A stretch of 45,301 nucleotides of DNA, taken from positions 1 through 45,301 of the forward strand of contig JAHFUR010000033.1 in NCBI GenBank assembly GCA_023264995.1. Direction: 5' to 3'. The stretch comes from Acidimicrobiia bacterium. GTDB lineage: Bacteria > Actinomycetota > Acidimicrobiia > Acidimicrobiales > AC-14. Both the position numbers and the translations under genes were made by a program. Below the pieces are notes generated by a model, which was given only the letters and a program-made list of their open reading frames with translations, made no database searches and was not told the origin of the DNA. The first letter of the stretch is position 1. Every line of letters starts with the position of its first letter. This document shows positions 18,073 through 27,347 of the stretch, piece by piece.

Positions 18073-21000
18073 CCATGTGGCCCCAGTGGCGCAAGGAGGG
18101 CGAGCCGGAGGCGCTCAGCCGCTACGTACTGCCGGAGGTGGTCGCCGCCCTCCTCCCCGAGCTGCCCGGCCCCGTCACCGGGAACGAGCGCGGCCGGCTG
18201 GAGGCGGTCTACGCGGCCTGGGCCGCGGCCGGCGTGCGCTATGCCCACGAGCCGCCCACCGACGACCCGGCGTTCCAGGCCATCCGCCCCCCGGACCACG
18301 TGCTGCGGGCCCCGGGCCACGCCACCTGCCTCGACGCCGCGGTGACCTTCGCCGGGGCCTGCCTGGCCGCCGGGCTGCACCCCCTCATCGCCATCGCCGG
18401 ACGCGACGGTGATGCCGACCTGCACGCGGTGGTCGCCGTGTGGCTGGAAGGGAGCTGGGAGGGGGAGCCGGCCGACGGCTACCCGCTGGCCGCGGGGTCG
18501 GCCGCCGCCGGCGGGCTCGCCGACCACGGGGTGCGGAGCCAGGTCGACGGCGTGGGGGCGTTCCTGGCCCTTGACCCCAGCGACCCCGGCGCCGACCTGG
18601 CCTCGGCGGTGGCCGCCGGGCGGGCGCTGGTGAGGGGCGAGGACGGTTGGCGGCCCCCCATGGTGGTCGACGTCGGCCGCGGGTACCGGGCCGGGCAGTG
18701 CTACCAGCCGCCGGGCCGGCCGCTGCGGGAACTGGCACCGCCCTACGAGGACCCGGACGACCTGGCCGACGCCGAGTCGCTGAAGCTCCTGCGAGCCGAG
18801 TACCGGGTGGTGCCGTTCCAGGGCCGCGACGAGCTCGAGGTGCTGCGGGACTGGTGTACCGCCCCCGGGGCCGGCCGCCGGCTCCGGCTGGCCGTGGTCA
18901 CCGGCGTGGGCGGCGCGGGCAAGACCCGGCTGGTGGCCGAGCTGGCCCACCGCCTGGCCGGCGACGGGTGGCACACCGGGTTCGTGCCGGCGCCCCGGCT
19001 GCGCATGGCCGGCGAGGCGCCGGTCGACGAGATGGGGCCGCTGGCCGACTGGCTGGCCGTGACCACGTCGCCCCTGCTGCTGGCGGTGGACTACGCCGAG
19101 TCGCGGTGGGCCGAGGTGGCCCGGCTGGTGGCCAGCTTGGGTGATCGGCCGGGCTCGCCCACCTGCATCGTGCTCACCGCCCGGGAGCTGGGTGGGTGGT
19201 GGGACCAGCTCGAAGGGGCGCTCACCAGCAGCCACGTCGACCCGGCCATCCTGGCCGTGGCCGTACGGGCCCGGCCCGAGCGGGCGGAGCGGGTCTTTCG
19301 CCGGGCGGTGGAGGAGCTGCGCCGGCGGCGGGGCGTGGCCGGCCCGGCGCAGAGGATGCCGGCGATGCCGGAGAGCGCCACCACGCTCGACGTGGTCCTG
19401 GTGGCATGGTTGGTGGCGCTGTTCGACGACGCCGGCGAAGCTCGAGCCCAGGCCGACTTGTACGACGAGGTGCTCAAGCACGAGCGGCGGTACTGGCGGC
19501 GCGTCTTCCAGACCCTCTCGGTCGACCAGCTCCCTGACGACCTGTTCGACCAGGCGGCGGTGGTGCTCACCATGCTCGGGGCCCGGCCCGAGCGGGCCGC
19601 CGTTCTGCTCCGGGCGGTGGACCAGCTCGACGACATCCCGGTCTGGCGCGTGCACCTGGCCGCGGCCCTCGGCACGGCGCTGGCCACCCGGGAGGGCACG
19701 CTGGCCCTCACCCCTGACCCGGTGGCCGACCACCTGGCCATCGGCGTGCTAGGGAAGGAGCCCGGCCTGCTCACCGGGGCGGTGGCCGCCGGCGATGAGC
19801 CCGAGCGGGCGACCGCGCTCGTTCGGCTCACCCGGGCCGCCCCCCGAGGGCCGGCAGTGGCGATCGCGGCCGCCACCGGCGCGGTCGGGGCGGTGGCCGG
19901 GCTGTGGCCGGCGGCCCTGGCGGTGGCCGAGGCCTCGGCCGGGCCGTGCGTCGACGCCCTGGTGGCCCTGGCGGAGGCCGAGCCCACACCGCTCCCCCTC
20001 GCCGAGTTGGCCGAGGGGGTGGCCCTCGGCCACGCCACGCTGCGGCCCCTGGCCGCGGCGTGCGCCGACCGCCTGGTGGCCGACCACCGGCGGGCCCACC
20101 CCGACCCGGCCGGCGGCTCCGAGGCCGACCAGGCCGAGCTGGCCCGGCGGCTGAGCACTGCCGCGGTGCGGCAGGGGGAGATGGGCCGGCGGGAGGAGGC
20201 GCTGGGGGCCATCGAGGAGGCGGTGGGCACCTACCGGCGCCTGGCCGAGGCCAGCCCGGCCGCCTTCCTGGCCAACCTGGCCGGCTCGCTCAACAACCAG
20301 GCCAACCTCCTCTCCGCGGTGGGCCGGCGGGAGGAGGCCCTGGGGGCCATCGAGGAGGCGGTGGGCATGCGCCGGCGCCTGGCCGAGGCCAGCCCGGCGG
20401 CTTACCTGGCCGACCTGGCCATGTCGCTCAACAACCAGGCCAACCGCCTCTCCGAGGTGGGCCGGCGGGAGGAGGCGCTGGGGGCCATCGAGGAGGCGGT
20501 GGGCACCTACCGGCGCCTGGCCGAGGCCAGCCCCGCCGCCTTCCTGGCCAACCTGGCCGGCTCGCTCAACAACCAGGCCAACCTCCTCTCCGCGGTGGGC
20601 CGGCGGGAGGAGGCACTGGGGGCCATCGAGGAGGCGGTGGGCATGCGCCGGCGCCTGGCCGAGGCCAGCCCGGCGGCTTACCTGGCCGACCTGGCCATGT
20701 CGCTCAACAACCAGGCCAACCTGCTCTCCGAGGTGGGCCGGCGGGAGGAGGCACTGGGGGCCATCGAGGAGGCGGTGGGCATGCGCCGGCGCCTGGCCGA
20801 GGCCAGCCCGGCCGCTTACCTGGCCGACCTCGCCATGTCGCTCAACAACCAGGCCAACCGCCTCTCCGAGGTGGGCCGGCGGGAGGAGGCGCTGGGGGCC
20901 ATCGAGGAGGCGGTGGGCGCCTACCGGCGCCTGGCCGAGGCCAGCCCGGCCGCCTTCCTGGCCGACCTGGCCGGGTCACTCAACAACCAGGCCAACCGCC

Positions 21001-23168
21001 TCTCCGAGGTGGGCCGGCGGGAGGAGGCGCTGGGGGCCATCGAGGAGGCGGTGGAAATCTACCGGCGCCTGGCCGAGGCCAGCCCGGCCGCCTACCTGCC
21101 CAACCTGGCCATGTCGCTCAACAACCAGTCGGCCTTCCTCTCCAAGGTGGGCCAGCGGGAGGAGGCGCTGGGGGCCATCGAGGAGGCGGTGGAAATCTAC
21201 CGGCGCCTGGCCGAGGCCAGCCCGGCCGCCTTCCTGGCCGACCTGGCCGGGTCGCTCAACAACCAGGCCAACCGCCTCTCCGAGGTGGGCCGGCGGGAGG
21301 AGGCGCTGGGGGCCGTCGGGGAGGCGGTGGAAATCTACCGGCGCCTGGCCGAGGCCAGCCCGGCCGCCTACCTGCCCAACCTGGCCATGGCCCTCAACAA
21401 CCAGTCGGCCTTCCTCTCCAAGGTGGGCCGGCGGGAGGAGGCGCTGGGGGCCGTCGGGGAGGCGGTGGAAATCTACCGGCGCCTGGCCGAGGCCAGCCCG
21501 GCCGCCTTCCTGGCCGACCTGGCCGGGTCGCTCAACAACCAGGCCAACCTGCTCTCCGAGGTGGGCCGGCGGGAGGAGGCCCTGGGGGCCATCGAGGAGG
21601 CGGTAGGCATACGCCGGAGCCTGGCCGAGGCCAGCCCGGCCGCCTTCCTCGCCGACCTGGCCATGGCGCTCAACAACCAGGCCAACCGCCTCTCCGAGGT
21701 GGGCCGGCGGGAGGAGGCGCTGGGGGCCATCGAGGAGGCGGTGGGCACCTACCGGAGCCTGGCCGAGGCCAGCCCGGCCGCCTTCCTCGCCGACCTGGCC
21801 ATGGCGCTCAACAACCAGGCCAACCGCCTCTCCGAGGTGGGCCGGCGGGAGGAGGCGCTGGGGGCCATCGAGGAGGCGGTGGGCACCTACCGGCGCCTGG
21901 CCGAGGCCAGCCCGGCCGCCTTCCTGGCCAACCTGGCCGGCTCGCTCAACAACCAGGCCAACCTCCTCTCCGCGGTGGGCCGGCGGGAGGAGGCCCTGGG
22001 GGCCATCGAGGAGGCGGTGGGCACCTACCGGCGCCTGGCCGAGGCCAGCCCGGCCGCCTTCCTCGCCGACCTGGCCATGGCGCTCAACAACCAGGCCAAC
22101 CTCCTCTCGGCGGTGGGCCGGCGGGAGGAGGCGATGGGGGCGTGGAGTGCGGCCATCGACGGGTGGTCCGGGCCGCCCGGCGCGGTGGCCGAACTGGTGG
22201 CCTGGCGGTGCCGCTGGCGCTTCGACCACGATGACCCCGCCGGCGCCCGGGATGACGTGGCCGTGGTGGCGGCGATCACGCCGGCGGGCGACGCCGATCT
22301 GGCCTTCGTGGCCCAGGCCCGCCGGCGGGCCCGGGCGGTGGCCGGCCAGCTCCCCCCCGCCCTGGCCGCCGGCCTCCCCGGATGGGCCATCACCCCCATC
22401 GCCGACGCCACGGTGGACCTCCTCAACGGGTGGGCGGCGGTGGCCGGCTCGTGGGCCGAGGCCGCGTTCCTCGACGACCACGCCGGCGAGCTGGCCGGGC
22501 CCGGGCTGGCCGAGGCGCTGGCGGCCATGGCCGACCTCTACCCCGACGGACCCGTCCTGAGCCGAGCCCGGATGGTGGTGGACGCGGTCGCCGCCGGCCA
22601 GTTCAACGAGCTTCGTGCCGCCATCGCCGCGGCCAACGAGGCCACCGCCCAGGCCCGGGACTGGCTGGCCACGCCGACGTGGGCGGCGTCGCGCGCCCAC
22701 CTGGAGATGCACGGTAAGGCGCTGCGCGACCAGGTGGTGGTCGGCGTGCTCCAAAGCTGGGCCGAGCAGGGGGAGGCGGTGGCGGCCCAGCACCTGGCCA
22801 TCCTCGCCCTCACCGGGCACGTCGTCGTGGCCGACCTGTTCGACGCGGTGGTCGACGCCGGCGACGCAGTGGACCTGGTCAACGACCTGCTGGCCGGCGG
22901 CCAGCCTGAGCTGGTCGGGCTGGCCCTGACCGCCTGCCCGGCGCTGGCCCAGGTGCCGTTCTACGGGCCGGCGGCCCTGGCCGTGGCCCTGGCCATGGCC
23001 GGCCAGGCCGGCGATGCCGCCGACGCCGTTGGCCAGGCCGCGGCCGAGGCTGACCCGACGCAGCGCAGCGCCTATGCCGGCCGCCTGCGCCGGCTGGCCG
23101 TGGCCCGCCCCGACGTGGCCGAGCGCCTGTCGGCCCTGGTCGCGGCGCTCGACCCGCCGGCCGAGTGA
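18069..23168 (+). CDS. Giant STAND-type NTPase: transglutaminase-like N-terminus, P-loop core, 14 near-identical TPRs
   Basis: About 1,697 residues from the ATG at 18075; a GTG at 18069 overlaps the hydrolase stop and adds two. Residues about 60-130 resemble the transglutaminase/papain-like fold: PDHVLRAPGHATCLDAAV with Cys85, then DADLHAVVAVWL with His117. Residues 270-700 form a STAND-like NTPase with Walker A GVGGAGKT (277-284), Walker B LLLAVDYAE (334-342) and a winged-helix/helical part. Residues 704-1347 are 14 TPR-like repeats of exactly 46 residues, nearly identical to each other, with a fifteenth partial unit. The last 350 residues are alpha-helical and divergent. By analogy with NLR-like sensors, the TPRs would sense a trigger, the NTPase would oligomerise, and the N-terminus and/or the hydrolase would act. 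The trigger is unknown; antiphage defence is inference. Confidence 0.85.
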   Translation: MTMWPQWRKEGEPEALSRYVLPEVVAALLPELPGPVTGNERGRLEAVYAAWAAAGVRYAHEPPTDDPAFQAIRPPDHVLRAPGHATCLDAAVTFAGACLAAGLHPLIAIAGRDGDADLHAVVAVWLEGSWEGEPADGYPLAAGSAAAGGLADHGVRSQVDGVGAFLALDPSDPGADLASAVAAGRALVRGEDGWRPPMVVDVGRGYRAGQCYQPPGRPLRELAPPYEDPDDLADAESLKLLRAEYRVVPFQGRDELEVLRDWCTAPGAGRRLRLAVVTGVGGAGKTRLVAELAHRLAGDGWHTGFVPAPRLRMAGEAPVDEMGPLADWLAVTTSPLLLAVDYAESRWAEVARLVASLGDRPGSPTCIVLTARELGGWWDQLEGALTSSHVDPAILAVAVRARPERAERVFRRAVEELRRRRGVAGPAQRMPAMPESATTLDVVLVAWLVALFDDAGEARAQADLYDEVLKHERRYWRRVFQTLSVDQLPDDLFDQAAVVLTMLGARPERAAVLLRAVDQLDDIPVWRVHLAAALGTALATREGTLALTPDPVADHLAIGVLGKEPGLLTGAVAAGDEPERATALVRLTRAAPRGPAVAIAAATGAVGAVAGLWPAALAVAEASAGPCVDALVALAEAEPTPLPLAELAEGVALGHATLRPLAAACADRLVADHRRAHPDPAGGSEADQAELARRLSTAAVRQGEMGRREEALGAIEEAVGTYRRLAEASPAAFLANLAGSLNNQANLLSAVGRREEALGAIEEAVGMRRRLAEASPAAYLADLAMSLNNQANRLSEVGRREEALGAIEEAVGTYRRLAEASPAAFLANLAGSLNNQANLLSAVGRREEALGAIEEAVGMRRRLAEASPAAYLADLAMSLNNQANLLSEVGRREEALGAIEEAVGMRRRLAEASPAAYLADLAMSLNNQANRLSEVGRREEALGAIEEAVGAYRRLAEASPAAFLADLAGSLNNQANRLSEVGRREEALGAIEEAVEIYRRLAEASPAAYLPNLAMSLNNQSAFLSKVGQREEALGAIEEAVEIYRRLAEASPAAFLADLAGSLNNQANRLSEVGRREEALGAVGEAVEIYRRLAEASPAAYLPNLAMALNNQSAFLSKVGRREEALGAVGEAVEIYRRLAEASPAAFLADLAGSLNNQANLLSEVGRREEALGAIEEAVGIRRSLAEASPAAFLADLAMALNNQANRLSEVGRREEALGAIEEAVGTYRSLAEASPAAFLADLAMALNNQANRLSEVGRREEALGAIEEAVGTYRRLAEASPAAFLANLAGSLNNQANLLSAVGRREEALGAIEEAVGTYRRLAEASPAAFLADLAMALNNQANLLSAVGRREEAMGAWSAAIDGWSGPPGAVAELVAWRCRWRFDHDDPAGARDDVAVVAAITPAGDADLAFVAQARRRARAVAGQLPPALAAGLPGWAITPIADATVDLLNGWAAVAGSWAEAAFLDDHAGELAGPGLAEALAAMADLYPDGPVLSRARMVVDAVAAGQFNELRAAIAAANEATAQARDWLATPTWAASRAHLEMHGKALRDQVVVGVLQSWAEQGEAVAAQHLAILALTGHVVVADLFDAVVDAGDAVDLVNDLLAGGQPELVGLALTACPALAQVPFYGPAALAVALAMAGQAGDAADAVGQAAAEADPTQRSAYAGRLRRLAVARPDVAERLSALVAALDPPAE
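20184..22115 (+). repeat. 14 tandem 138-bp units encoding the TPR array
   Basis: Units begin at each GGC-CGG-CGG (Gly-Arg-Arg) codon trio and recur every 138 bp from 20184 to 22115. Most unit pairs differ at only a few positions. Units 1, 3 and 13 encode the same peptide, and units 1-2 are repeated as units 3-4, so expansion has also occurred in 276-bp double units. The variable sites are concentrated after EEAV (GTY, GMR, GAY, EIY, GIR) and in the AAFLANLAGS/AAYLADLAMS/AAYLPNLAMS segment. Confidence 0.95.
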
Positions 23169-23219
23169 CGGTGCCGGTCCCTCACCGCGCCCTAAGAACG
23201 AGGGGAGGCCGGCTCGCGG

Positions 23220-23588
23220 TCACCGGCAGAGCTGGCGGCCGGCGTCAGTGAGGGGCGTCATCGCCATGTGGCCCGACGTCCCCGGCTCCGGCGCCCAGAT
23301 GGGGCCGACGTCGTCGTAGGCCCCGTGCGCCGGCGGTGGGGTGAGGCTGTAGGTGCGGCCGTCGACGGTCACCGTGATCTCGTGGCCGTACTCGCACATG
23401 AGCAGGGCGCGGGGGACGGTGAGGGGCCAGGAGGCGCCGAACTCGGCCTGGGTGACCCGCCGGCCCACCTCTCGTGAGCTGAGGCCGACGAAGCCGGCGG
23501 CGAGGAGGACCAGGCAGATCACGGCCAGGGGGTAGGCCAGCGGGGGCGCCGGCACCACCGTTGCCGCCGGCTCGGTCTTGACGTTCAC
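23220..23588 (-). CDS. DUF2511-like membrane-anchored protein
   Basis: The 122-residue protein has one hydrophobic segment near the N-terminus (about 17-36) that may be a membrane anchor or an uncleaved signal. The rest resembles DUF2511, the YebY type: RRVTQAEFGASWPLTV, a cysteine in LLMCEYG, VTVDGRTYSL, and the IWAP ending of the core. A second cysteine lies near the C-terminus and could pair with the first outside the membrane. Function is unknown. It runs leftward, convergent with the STAND gene, and the 51-base gap between them holds no clear terminator. The next gene in its direction is beyond the STAND gene, so it is probably the end of its own transcript. Confidence 0.7.
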   Translation of the reverse strand: MNVKTEPAATVVPAPPLAYPLAVICLVLLAAGFVGLSSREVGRRVTQAEFGASWPLTVPRALLMCEYGHEITVTVDGRTYSLTPPPAHGAYDDVGPIWAPEPGTSGHMAMTPLTDAGRQLCR

Positions 23589-23633
23589 ACCCAGGGAGAG
23601 GGCGCGAGGGCGCCGTCTGATACCTGGCGGCGG

Positions 23634-23873
23634 CTACCAGTCCCGCGTGGGGCGGCCGTGCTCGGCCCGCCACGCCTCGATGAGCTGGGCCCGCCAGATG
23701 AGGGCGCAGACCAGCGAGGAGGCGCCGGCGGTGGTGGCCACGACGAGCACCGGGGTGGCGCCCGAGATGAAGCCGGCGATGAGCACGATGGCGCCGACGA
23801 TGCCGAAGGCCACCGAGGCCCGCAGCGCCGGCGGCCACGCCCGCCAGCCGGCGGGCTGGGTGCCGGCGGCCAT
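23634..23873 (-). CDS. Small membrane protein with two helices, coupled to ftsH
   Basis: A 79-residue protein of unknown function with two predicted transmembrane helices (about 17-38 and 41-62) and a charged C-terminus (RAEHGRPTRDW). Its ATG overlaps the ftsH stop codon by four bases (ATGA), so it should be made in step with FtsH. FtsH is a membrane protease with known small membrane partners in other bacteria, so a modulator role is conceivable; nothing in the sequence proves this. I recognise no family. Confidence 0.72.
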   Translation of the reverse strand: MAAGTQPAGWRAWPPALRASVAFGIVGAIVLIAGFISGATPVLVVATTAGASSLVCALIWRAQLIEAWRAEHGRPTRDW

Positions 23874-25783
23874 CAGGGCGTCCCGAACGGGCGGATGCGG
23901 CGGGGGGGCGACTGGATGCCGGGCGACGGGGGCGCCGGGCGACGGGGGCGCTTGGGCACGTCGGCCATCAGGGCCATGACCTCGGGGGTGTCAAGCGTCT
24001 CCTTCTCGATGAGGGCGTCGGCCAGGCGGTCGAGGGTGGCCCGGTACTGGATGAGGATCTCGGCCGCCTCGGAGTGGGCCTCGTCGAGGAAGCGGCGGAC
24101 CTCGGAGTCGATGTTGGCCGCCACCTGGTCGGAGTAGTTGGCCTGGTGGCCGAACTCGCGGCCCAGGAAGACCTCGCCGTTCTTCTGGCCGAGCTGCTGG
24201 GGGCCGATCTCGTCGCTCATGCCGTACTCGGTGACCATGGCCCGGGCGATCTGGGTGGCCCGCTCGATGTCGTTCGACGCGCCGGTGGTGGGGTCCTGGA
24301 AGATCAGCTCCTCGGCCGTGCGCCCGCCCATGAGCATGGCCAACTGGTCGCGCAGGGCGGAGCGGGAGGTGAGGTACTTGTCCTCGGTGGGCAGGGCGAG
24401 CGTCCAGCCCAGGGCCCGGCCCCGGGCGATGATCGACACCTTGTGGATGGGGTCGGCGTCGGGCAGGGCGTGGCCGACCAGGGCGTGGCCGCCCTCGTGG
24501 TAGGCGATGACCCGCTTCTCCTCGTCGGAGATGATGCGGGACTTGCGCTCGGGGCCGGCCATGACCCGGTCGACGGCCTCCTCGAGCTGGGGCATGCCGA
24601 TCTCCTCGAACCCCCGGCGGGCGGTGAGCAGGGCGGCCTCGTTGAGCAGGTTGGCCAGGTCGGCGCCGGTGAAGCCGGGGGTGCGGCGGGCCAGGACGTC
24701 GATGTCGACCCCTTTGGCCAGGGGCTTGTTCTGGGCGTGGACGTTGAGGATGGCCCGCCGGCCTTCCAGGTCGGGGCGGTCGACGACGATCTGGCGGTCG
24801 AAGCGGCCGGGGCGCAGCAGGGCGGGGTCGAGGATGTCGGGCCGGTTGGTGGCGGCGATGAGGATGACGCCGGCCTTGGTGTCGAACCCGTCCATCTCCA
24901 CCAGGAGCTGGTTGAGCGTCTGCTCCCGCTCGTCGTGGCCGCCGCCCATGCCGGCGCCGCGGTGGCGGCCGACGGCGTCGATCTCGTCGACGAAGATGAT
25001 GGCCGGCGCTGACGCCTTGGCCTGCTCGAACAGGTCGCGCACCCGGCTGGCGCCCACGCCGACGAACATCTCCACGAAGTCGGAGCCGGAGATGGAGAAG
25101 AAGGGCACGCCGGCCTCGCCGGCGACGGCCCGGGCCAGCAGCGTCTTGCCGGTGCCGGGGGGCCCGAACAGCAGCACGCCCTTGGGGATCTTGGCCCCCA
25201 TGGCCAGGAACTTGGCCGGCGCCTCCAGGAACTCCTTGATCTCCTGGAGCTCCTCGACGGCCTCGTCGGCGCCGGCGACATCGGCGAAGGTGACCTTGGG
25301 CTGGTCCTTGTTGACCTGCTTGGCCTTGGCCTTGCCGAACTGCATGACCCGGCTGCCGCCGCCCTGCATGGTGTTCATGACGAACAGGAAGACGCCGATG
25401 AGCAGGACGAACGGGAGGAACGTCTGCACCAGCGTCCACCACAGCGGGTCGTTCTGGTGGTCGACCTTGGTCTCCACGCCGGCCTGGCGCAGGATGTCGA
25501 CCGCCTTGGGCGCGTCGTCACGGACGTAGTTGACCTTGAACTTGTCGCCGTTCTTCAGCTCGCCCTGGATGGACGCATCCCGGTCGGCGATGGTGGCCTT
25601 CTTCACCTCGCCGGCGGCGGCCTTGGCCTCGAACTCGTCGAGGCGGTAGGTCTTGCGCCCACCGTCGCCCCGGAACAGGCCACCGGCCACGATGACGGCG
25701 ACGAGGGCGACGGCCACCCAGAAGGGCGCGCCTCGCATCACCTTGGGCAGCCGGGTCTTCACCCCCCCAGTCTGCCTGGTCAT
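23873..25783 (-). CDS. ftsH: ATP-dependent zinc metalloprotease FtsH
   Basis: FtsH is a membrane-anchored AAA+ protease that removes damaged or regulatory proteins. The 636-residue protein has two N-terminal transmembrane helices flanking an extracytoplasmic domain (about 20-40 and 118-138). Walker A is FGPPGTGKT, Walker B is AIIFVDEID, and the second region of homology includes [20 protein letters not shown]. The zinc site HEGGH is present, with the third ligand further along in the ASNDIERAT region. A Pro/Arg-rich tail follows. The ATG at 25783 overlaps the hpt stop (ATGA). Order tilS-hpt-ftsH is the standard actinobacterial one; folE would normally come next. Confidence 0.98.
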   Translation of the reverse strand: MTRQTGGVKTRLPKVMRGAPFWVAVALVAVIVAGGLFRGDGGRKTYRLDEFEAKAAAGEVKKATIADRDASIQGELKNGDKFKVNYVRDDAPKAVDILRQAGVETKVDHQNDPLWWTLVQTFLPFVLLIGVFLFVMNTMQGGGSRVMQFGKAKAKQVNKDQPKVTFADVAGADEAVEELQEIKEFLEAPAKFLAMGAKIPKGVLLFGPPGTGKTLLARAVAGEAGVPFFSISGSDFVEMFVGVGASRVRDLFEQAKASAPAIIFVDEIDAVGRHRGAGMGGGHDEREQTLNQLLVEMDGFDTKAGVILIAATNRPDILDPALLRPGRFDRQIVVDRPDLEGRRAILNVHAQNKPLAKGVDIDVLARRTPGFTGADLANLLNEAALLTARRGFEEIGMPQLEEAVDRVMAGPERKSRIISDEEKRVIAYHEGGHALVGHALPDADPIHKVSIIARGRALGWTLALPTEDKYLTSRSALRDQLAMLMGGRTAEELIFQDPTTGASNDIERATQIARAMVTEYGMSDEIGPQQLGQKNGEVFLGREFGHQANYSDQVAANIDSEVRRFLDEAHSEAAEILIQYRATLDRLADALIEKETLDTPEVMALMADVPKRPRRPAPPSPGIQSPPRRIRPFGTP

Positions 25784-26343
25784 GTGGTCGTGCGTACCCC
25801 GGGGACTTCGCCGGCCCATCGGCACACGAACGGGAGGTTGCGGTAGCGCTCGTCGACGTCGAGCCCGTAGCCGATCACGAACTCGGGCGGGATGCTGAAC
25901 CCGACGTAGCGCAGGGTGGGCGAGCGCTTCTGCCGGCCCTTGCGCACCAGCAGGGCGCACACCTCCAGGCTGGCCGGGTTGCGGGCCTTGAGGTTCTTGC
26001 GCAGGTAGGACAGGGTCAGCCCGCTGTCGACGATGTCCTCGACGAGGAGGACGTCGCGGCCGGACAGGTCGATGTCGAGGTCTTTGACGATGCGCACCAC
26101 CCCGCTGGTCTTGGTGGCGCTGCCGTAGGACGACACGGCCATGAAGTCGAACTCCACGGGCAGGTCGATGGCCCGGGCCAGGTCGCTCATGAACACGAAG
26201 GCGCCCTTCAGCACCCCCACCAGGAGGGGCGCCCGGCCGGCGTAGTCGGCGGTGATCTCGGCGCCCAGGGCGGCGATGCGGGCCTGCAGCTCGGCCTGGC
26301 CGACGACGACCTCGCCGAGATTGGCGTCGTCGAGGCCGGTCAC
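25780..26343 (-). CDS. hpt: Hypoxanthine phosphoribosyltransferase
   Basis: Hpt salvages hypoxanthine and guanine with PRPP to make IMP and GMP. The 187-residue protein has the PRPP loop [14 protein letters not shown], the substrate-flap region [26 protein letters not shown], and the C-terminal [22 protein letters not shown] that closes over the purine. The GTG at 26343 is the first codon that gives a normal N-terminus; the open frame upstream lies inside tilS. It follows tilS by 11 bases and overlaps ftsH by four, so all three form one operon. Confidence 0.97.
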   Translation of the reverse strand: MTGLDDANLGEVVVGQAELQARIAALGAEITADYAGRAPLLVGVLKGAFVFMSDLARAIDLPVEFDFMAVSSYGSATKTSGVVRIVKDLDIDLSGRDVLLVEDIVDSGLTLSYLRKNLKARNPASLEVCALLVRKGRQKRSPTLRYVGFSIPPEFVIGYGLDVDERYRNLPFVCRWAGEVPGVRTTT

Positions 26344-26354
26344 GTGCGCTGAGG

Positions 26355-27347
26355 TTAGTGCTCCAGGCGCAGGACGTTGGCGGTGCGGGCCACGGTGCGG
26401 CCGCCGCCGGCGTCGGTGCGGGCGGCGTGGCCCCGGGCGACGCCCAGCACCCGCTCCACCGTGGCCGCGTCGGGGGGGTGGTCCTGGCCCTGGCCCAGCC
26501 ATCGGCGGAGGGCCCGACGGGCCAGGGCGGGGGGGGCGGCGGCCAGGCTCGGGGCGTCGGTGGGGTCGAGGCCGGCGGCCAGGGCGTCGAGGGTCTCGGC
26601 CTCGTCGCGCAGGAGGGCGGCCTGGCGGGCCAGGACGGGGACCACGTCGCGCTGGGCGATGTCGTTCAGCAGGGGGAGCAGCTCGTGGCGGGCCCGGTTG
26701 CGGCGGTGGGCCGGGTCGGCGTTGGTGGGGTCGACGAAGGGGGTGAGGCCCTCGGCAGCGCAGACGGCCTCGGTCTCGTGGCGGCGGAGGGCGAGGATGG
26801 GGTGGTGGGCGGCGCGCATGCCGGCCAGGCCGTCGAGGCCGGCGCCCCGGAGCAGGTTCAGGAGCACGGTCTCGGCCTGGTCGTCGGCGGTGTGGCCGGT
26901 GAGCACGCCGGCGGGCAGGACGGCGTAGCGGGCGGCCCGGGCCCGGGCTTCGAGGTTGGGCAGGGCCCGAGCGGCCCCTAGAGCGGGAGGCAGGGCCCGA
27001 GCGGCCCCTAGAGCGGGAGGCAGGGCGGGCCCGGCGCCGGCGGGCCCGGGGGCGATGTCGACCGTCTCGGCCCGGAAAGTGGCGCCGTAGCGGGCGGCGG
27101 CTTCGGCGACGGCGCCGGCCTCGGCGGCCGAGCCGGGCCGCAGGCCGTGGTCGACGTGGACGGCGGTGACGGCGCAGCCGGCGGCGGTGGCCAGCACGAG
27201 CAGGGCCAGGGAGTCGGCGCCGCCGGAGACGGCACACGTGACGGCGGTGCCCGCCGGCGGGAAGGTGCAGCGGGCGAGGAGCGACGCCCAGGGACCCACC
27301 GGGTCGCGCTGCGATTGCTGAATGGAGCGGCCTCCCGGGCCGCTCAC
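26355..27347 (-). CDS. tilS: tRNA(Ile)-lysidine synthetase, with a short duplicated insert
   Basis: TilS modifies C34 of the minor tRNA-Ile to lysidine using ATP and lysine. The PP-loop is [36 protein letters not shown] and [24 protein letters not shown] are the other N-type ATPase blocks. Between about residues 95 and 120 a 10-residue segment ([10 protein letters not shown]) occurs twice, from an exact 30-bp DNA duplication. Two starts are possible. The GTG at 27347 overlaps the upstream stop (GTGA) and would add 16 residues that look like a fused micro-ORF. The GTG at 27299 gives the more usual N-terminus of 314 residues. I give the longer form because 4-base overlaps are the rule in this operon, but confidence in the start is low. 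Confidence 0.93.
   Translation of the reverse strand: MSGPGGRSIQQSQRDPVGPWASLLARCTFPPAGTAVTCAVSGGADSLALLVLATAAGCAVTAVHVDHGLRPGSAAEAGAVAEAAARYGATFRAETVDIAPGPAGAGPALPPALGAARALPPALGAARALPNLEARARAARYAVLPAGVLTGHTADDQAETVLLNLLRGAGLDGLAGMRAAHHPILALRRHETEAVCAAEGLTPFVDPTNADPAHRRNRARHELLPLLNDIAQRDVVPVLARQAALLRDEAETLDALAAGLDPTDAPSLAAAPPALARRALRRWLGQGQDHPPDAATVERVLGVARGHAARTDAGGGRTVARTANVLRLEH
26961..27020. repeat. 30-bp exact tandem duplication inside tilS
   Basis: Two identical 30-bp units (26961-26990 and 26991-27020) are followed by a six-base start of a third. The frame is kept, adding 10 residues. The site lies in a loop between PP-loop core elements. Identity of the units suggests a recent event. 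Confidence 0.9.
27325..27345 (-). other. Perfect 8-bp hairpin at the metalloprotease/tilS junction
   Basis: GAGCGGCC (27325-27332) and GGCCGCTC (27338-27345) pair around the loop TCCCG. The hairpin begins at the stop codon of the metalloprotease gene. No T-tract follows, so it is not a standard terminator. It corresponds in place and loop sequence to the hairpin at 28444-28460. Confidence 0.7.

Noticed and set aside
20184-22115. CRISPR-like repetition
   Set aside because: Units are 138 bp, contiguous, coding and TPR-like. There are no spacers and no cas genes.
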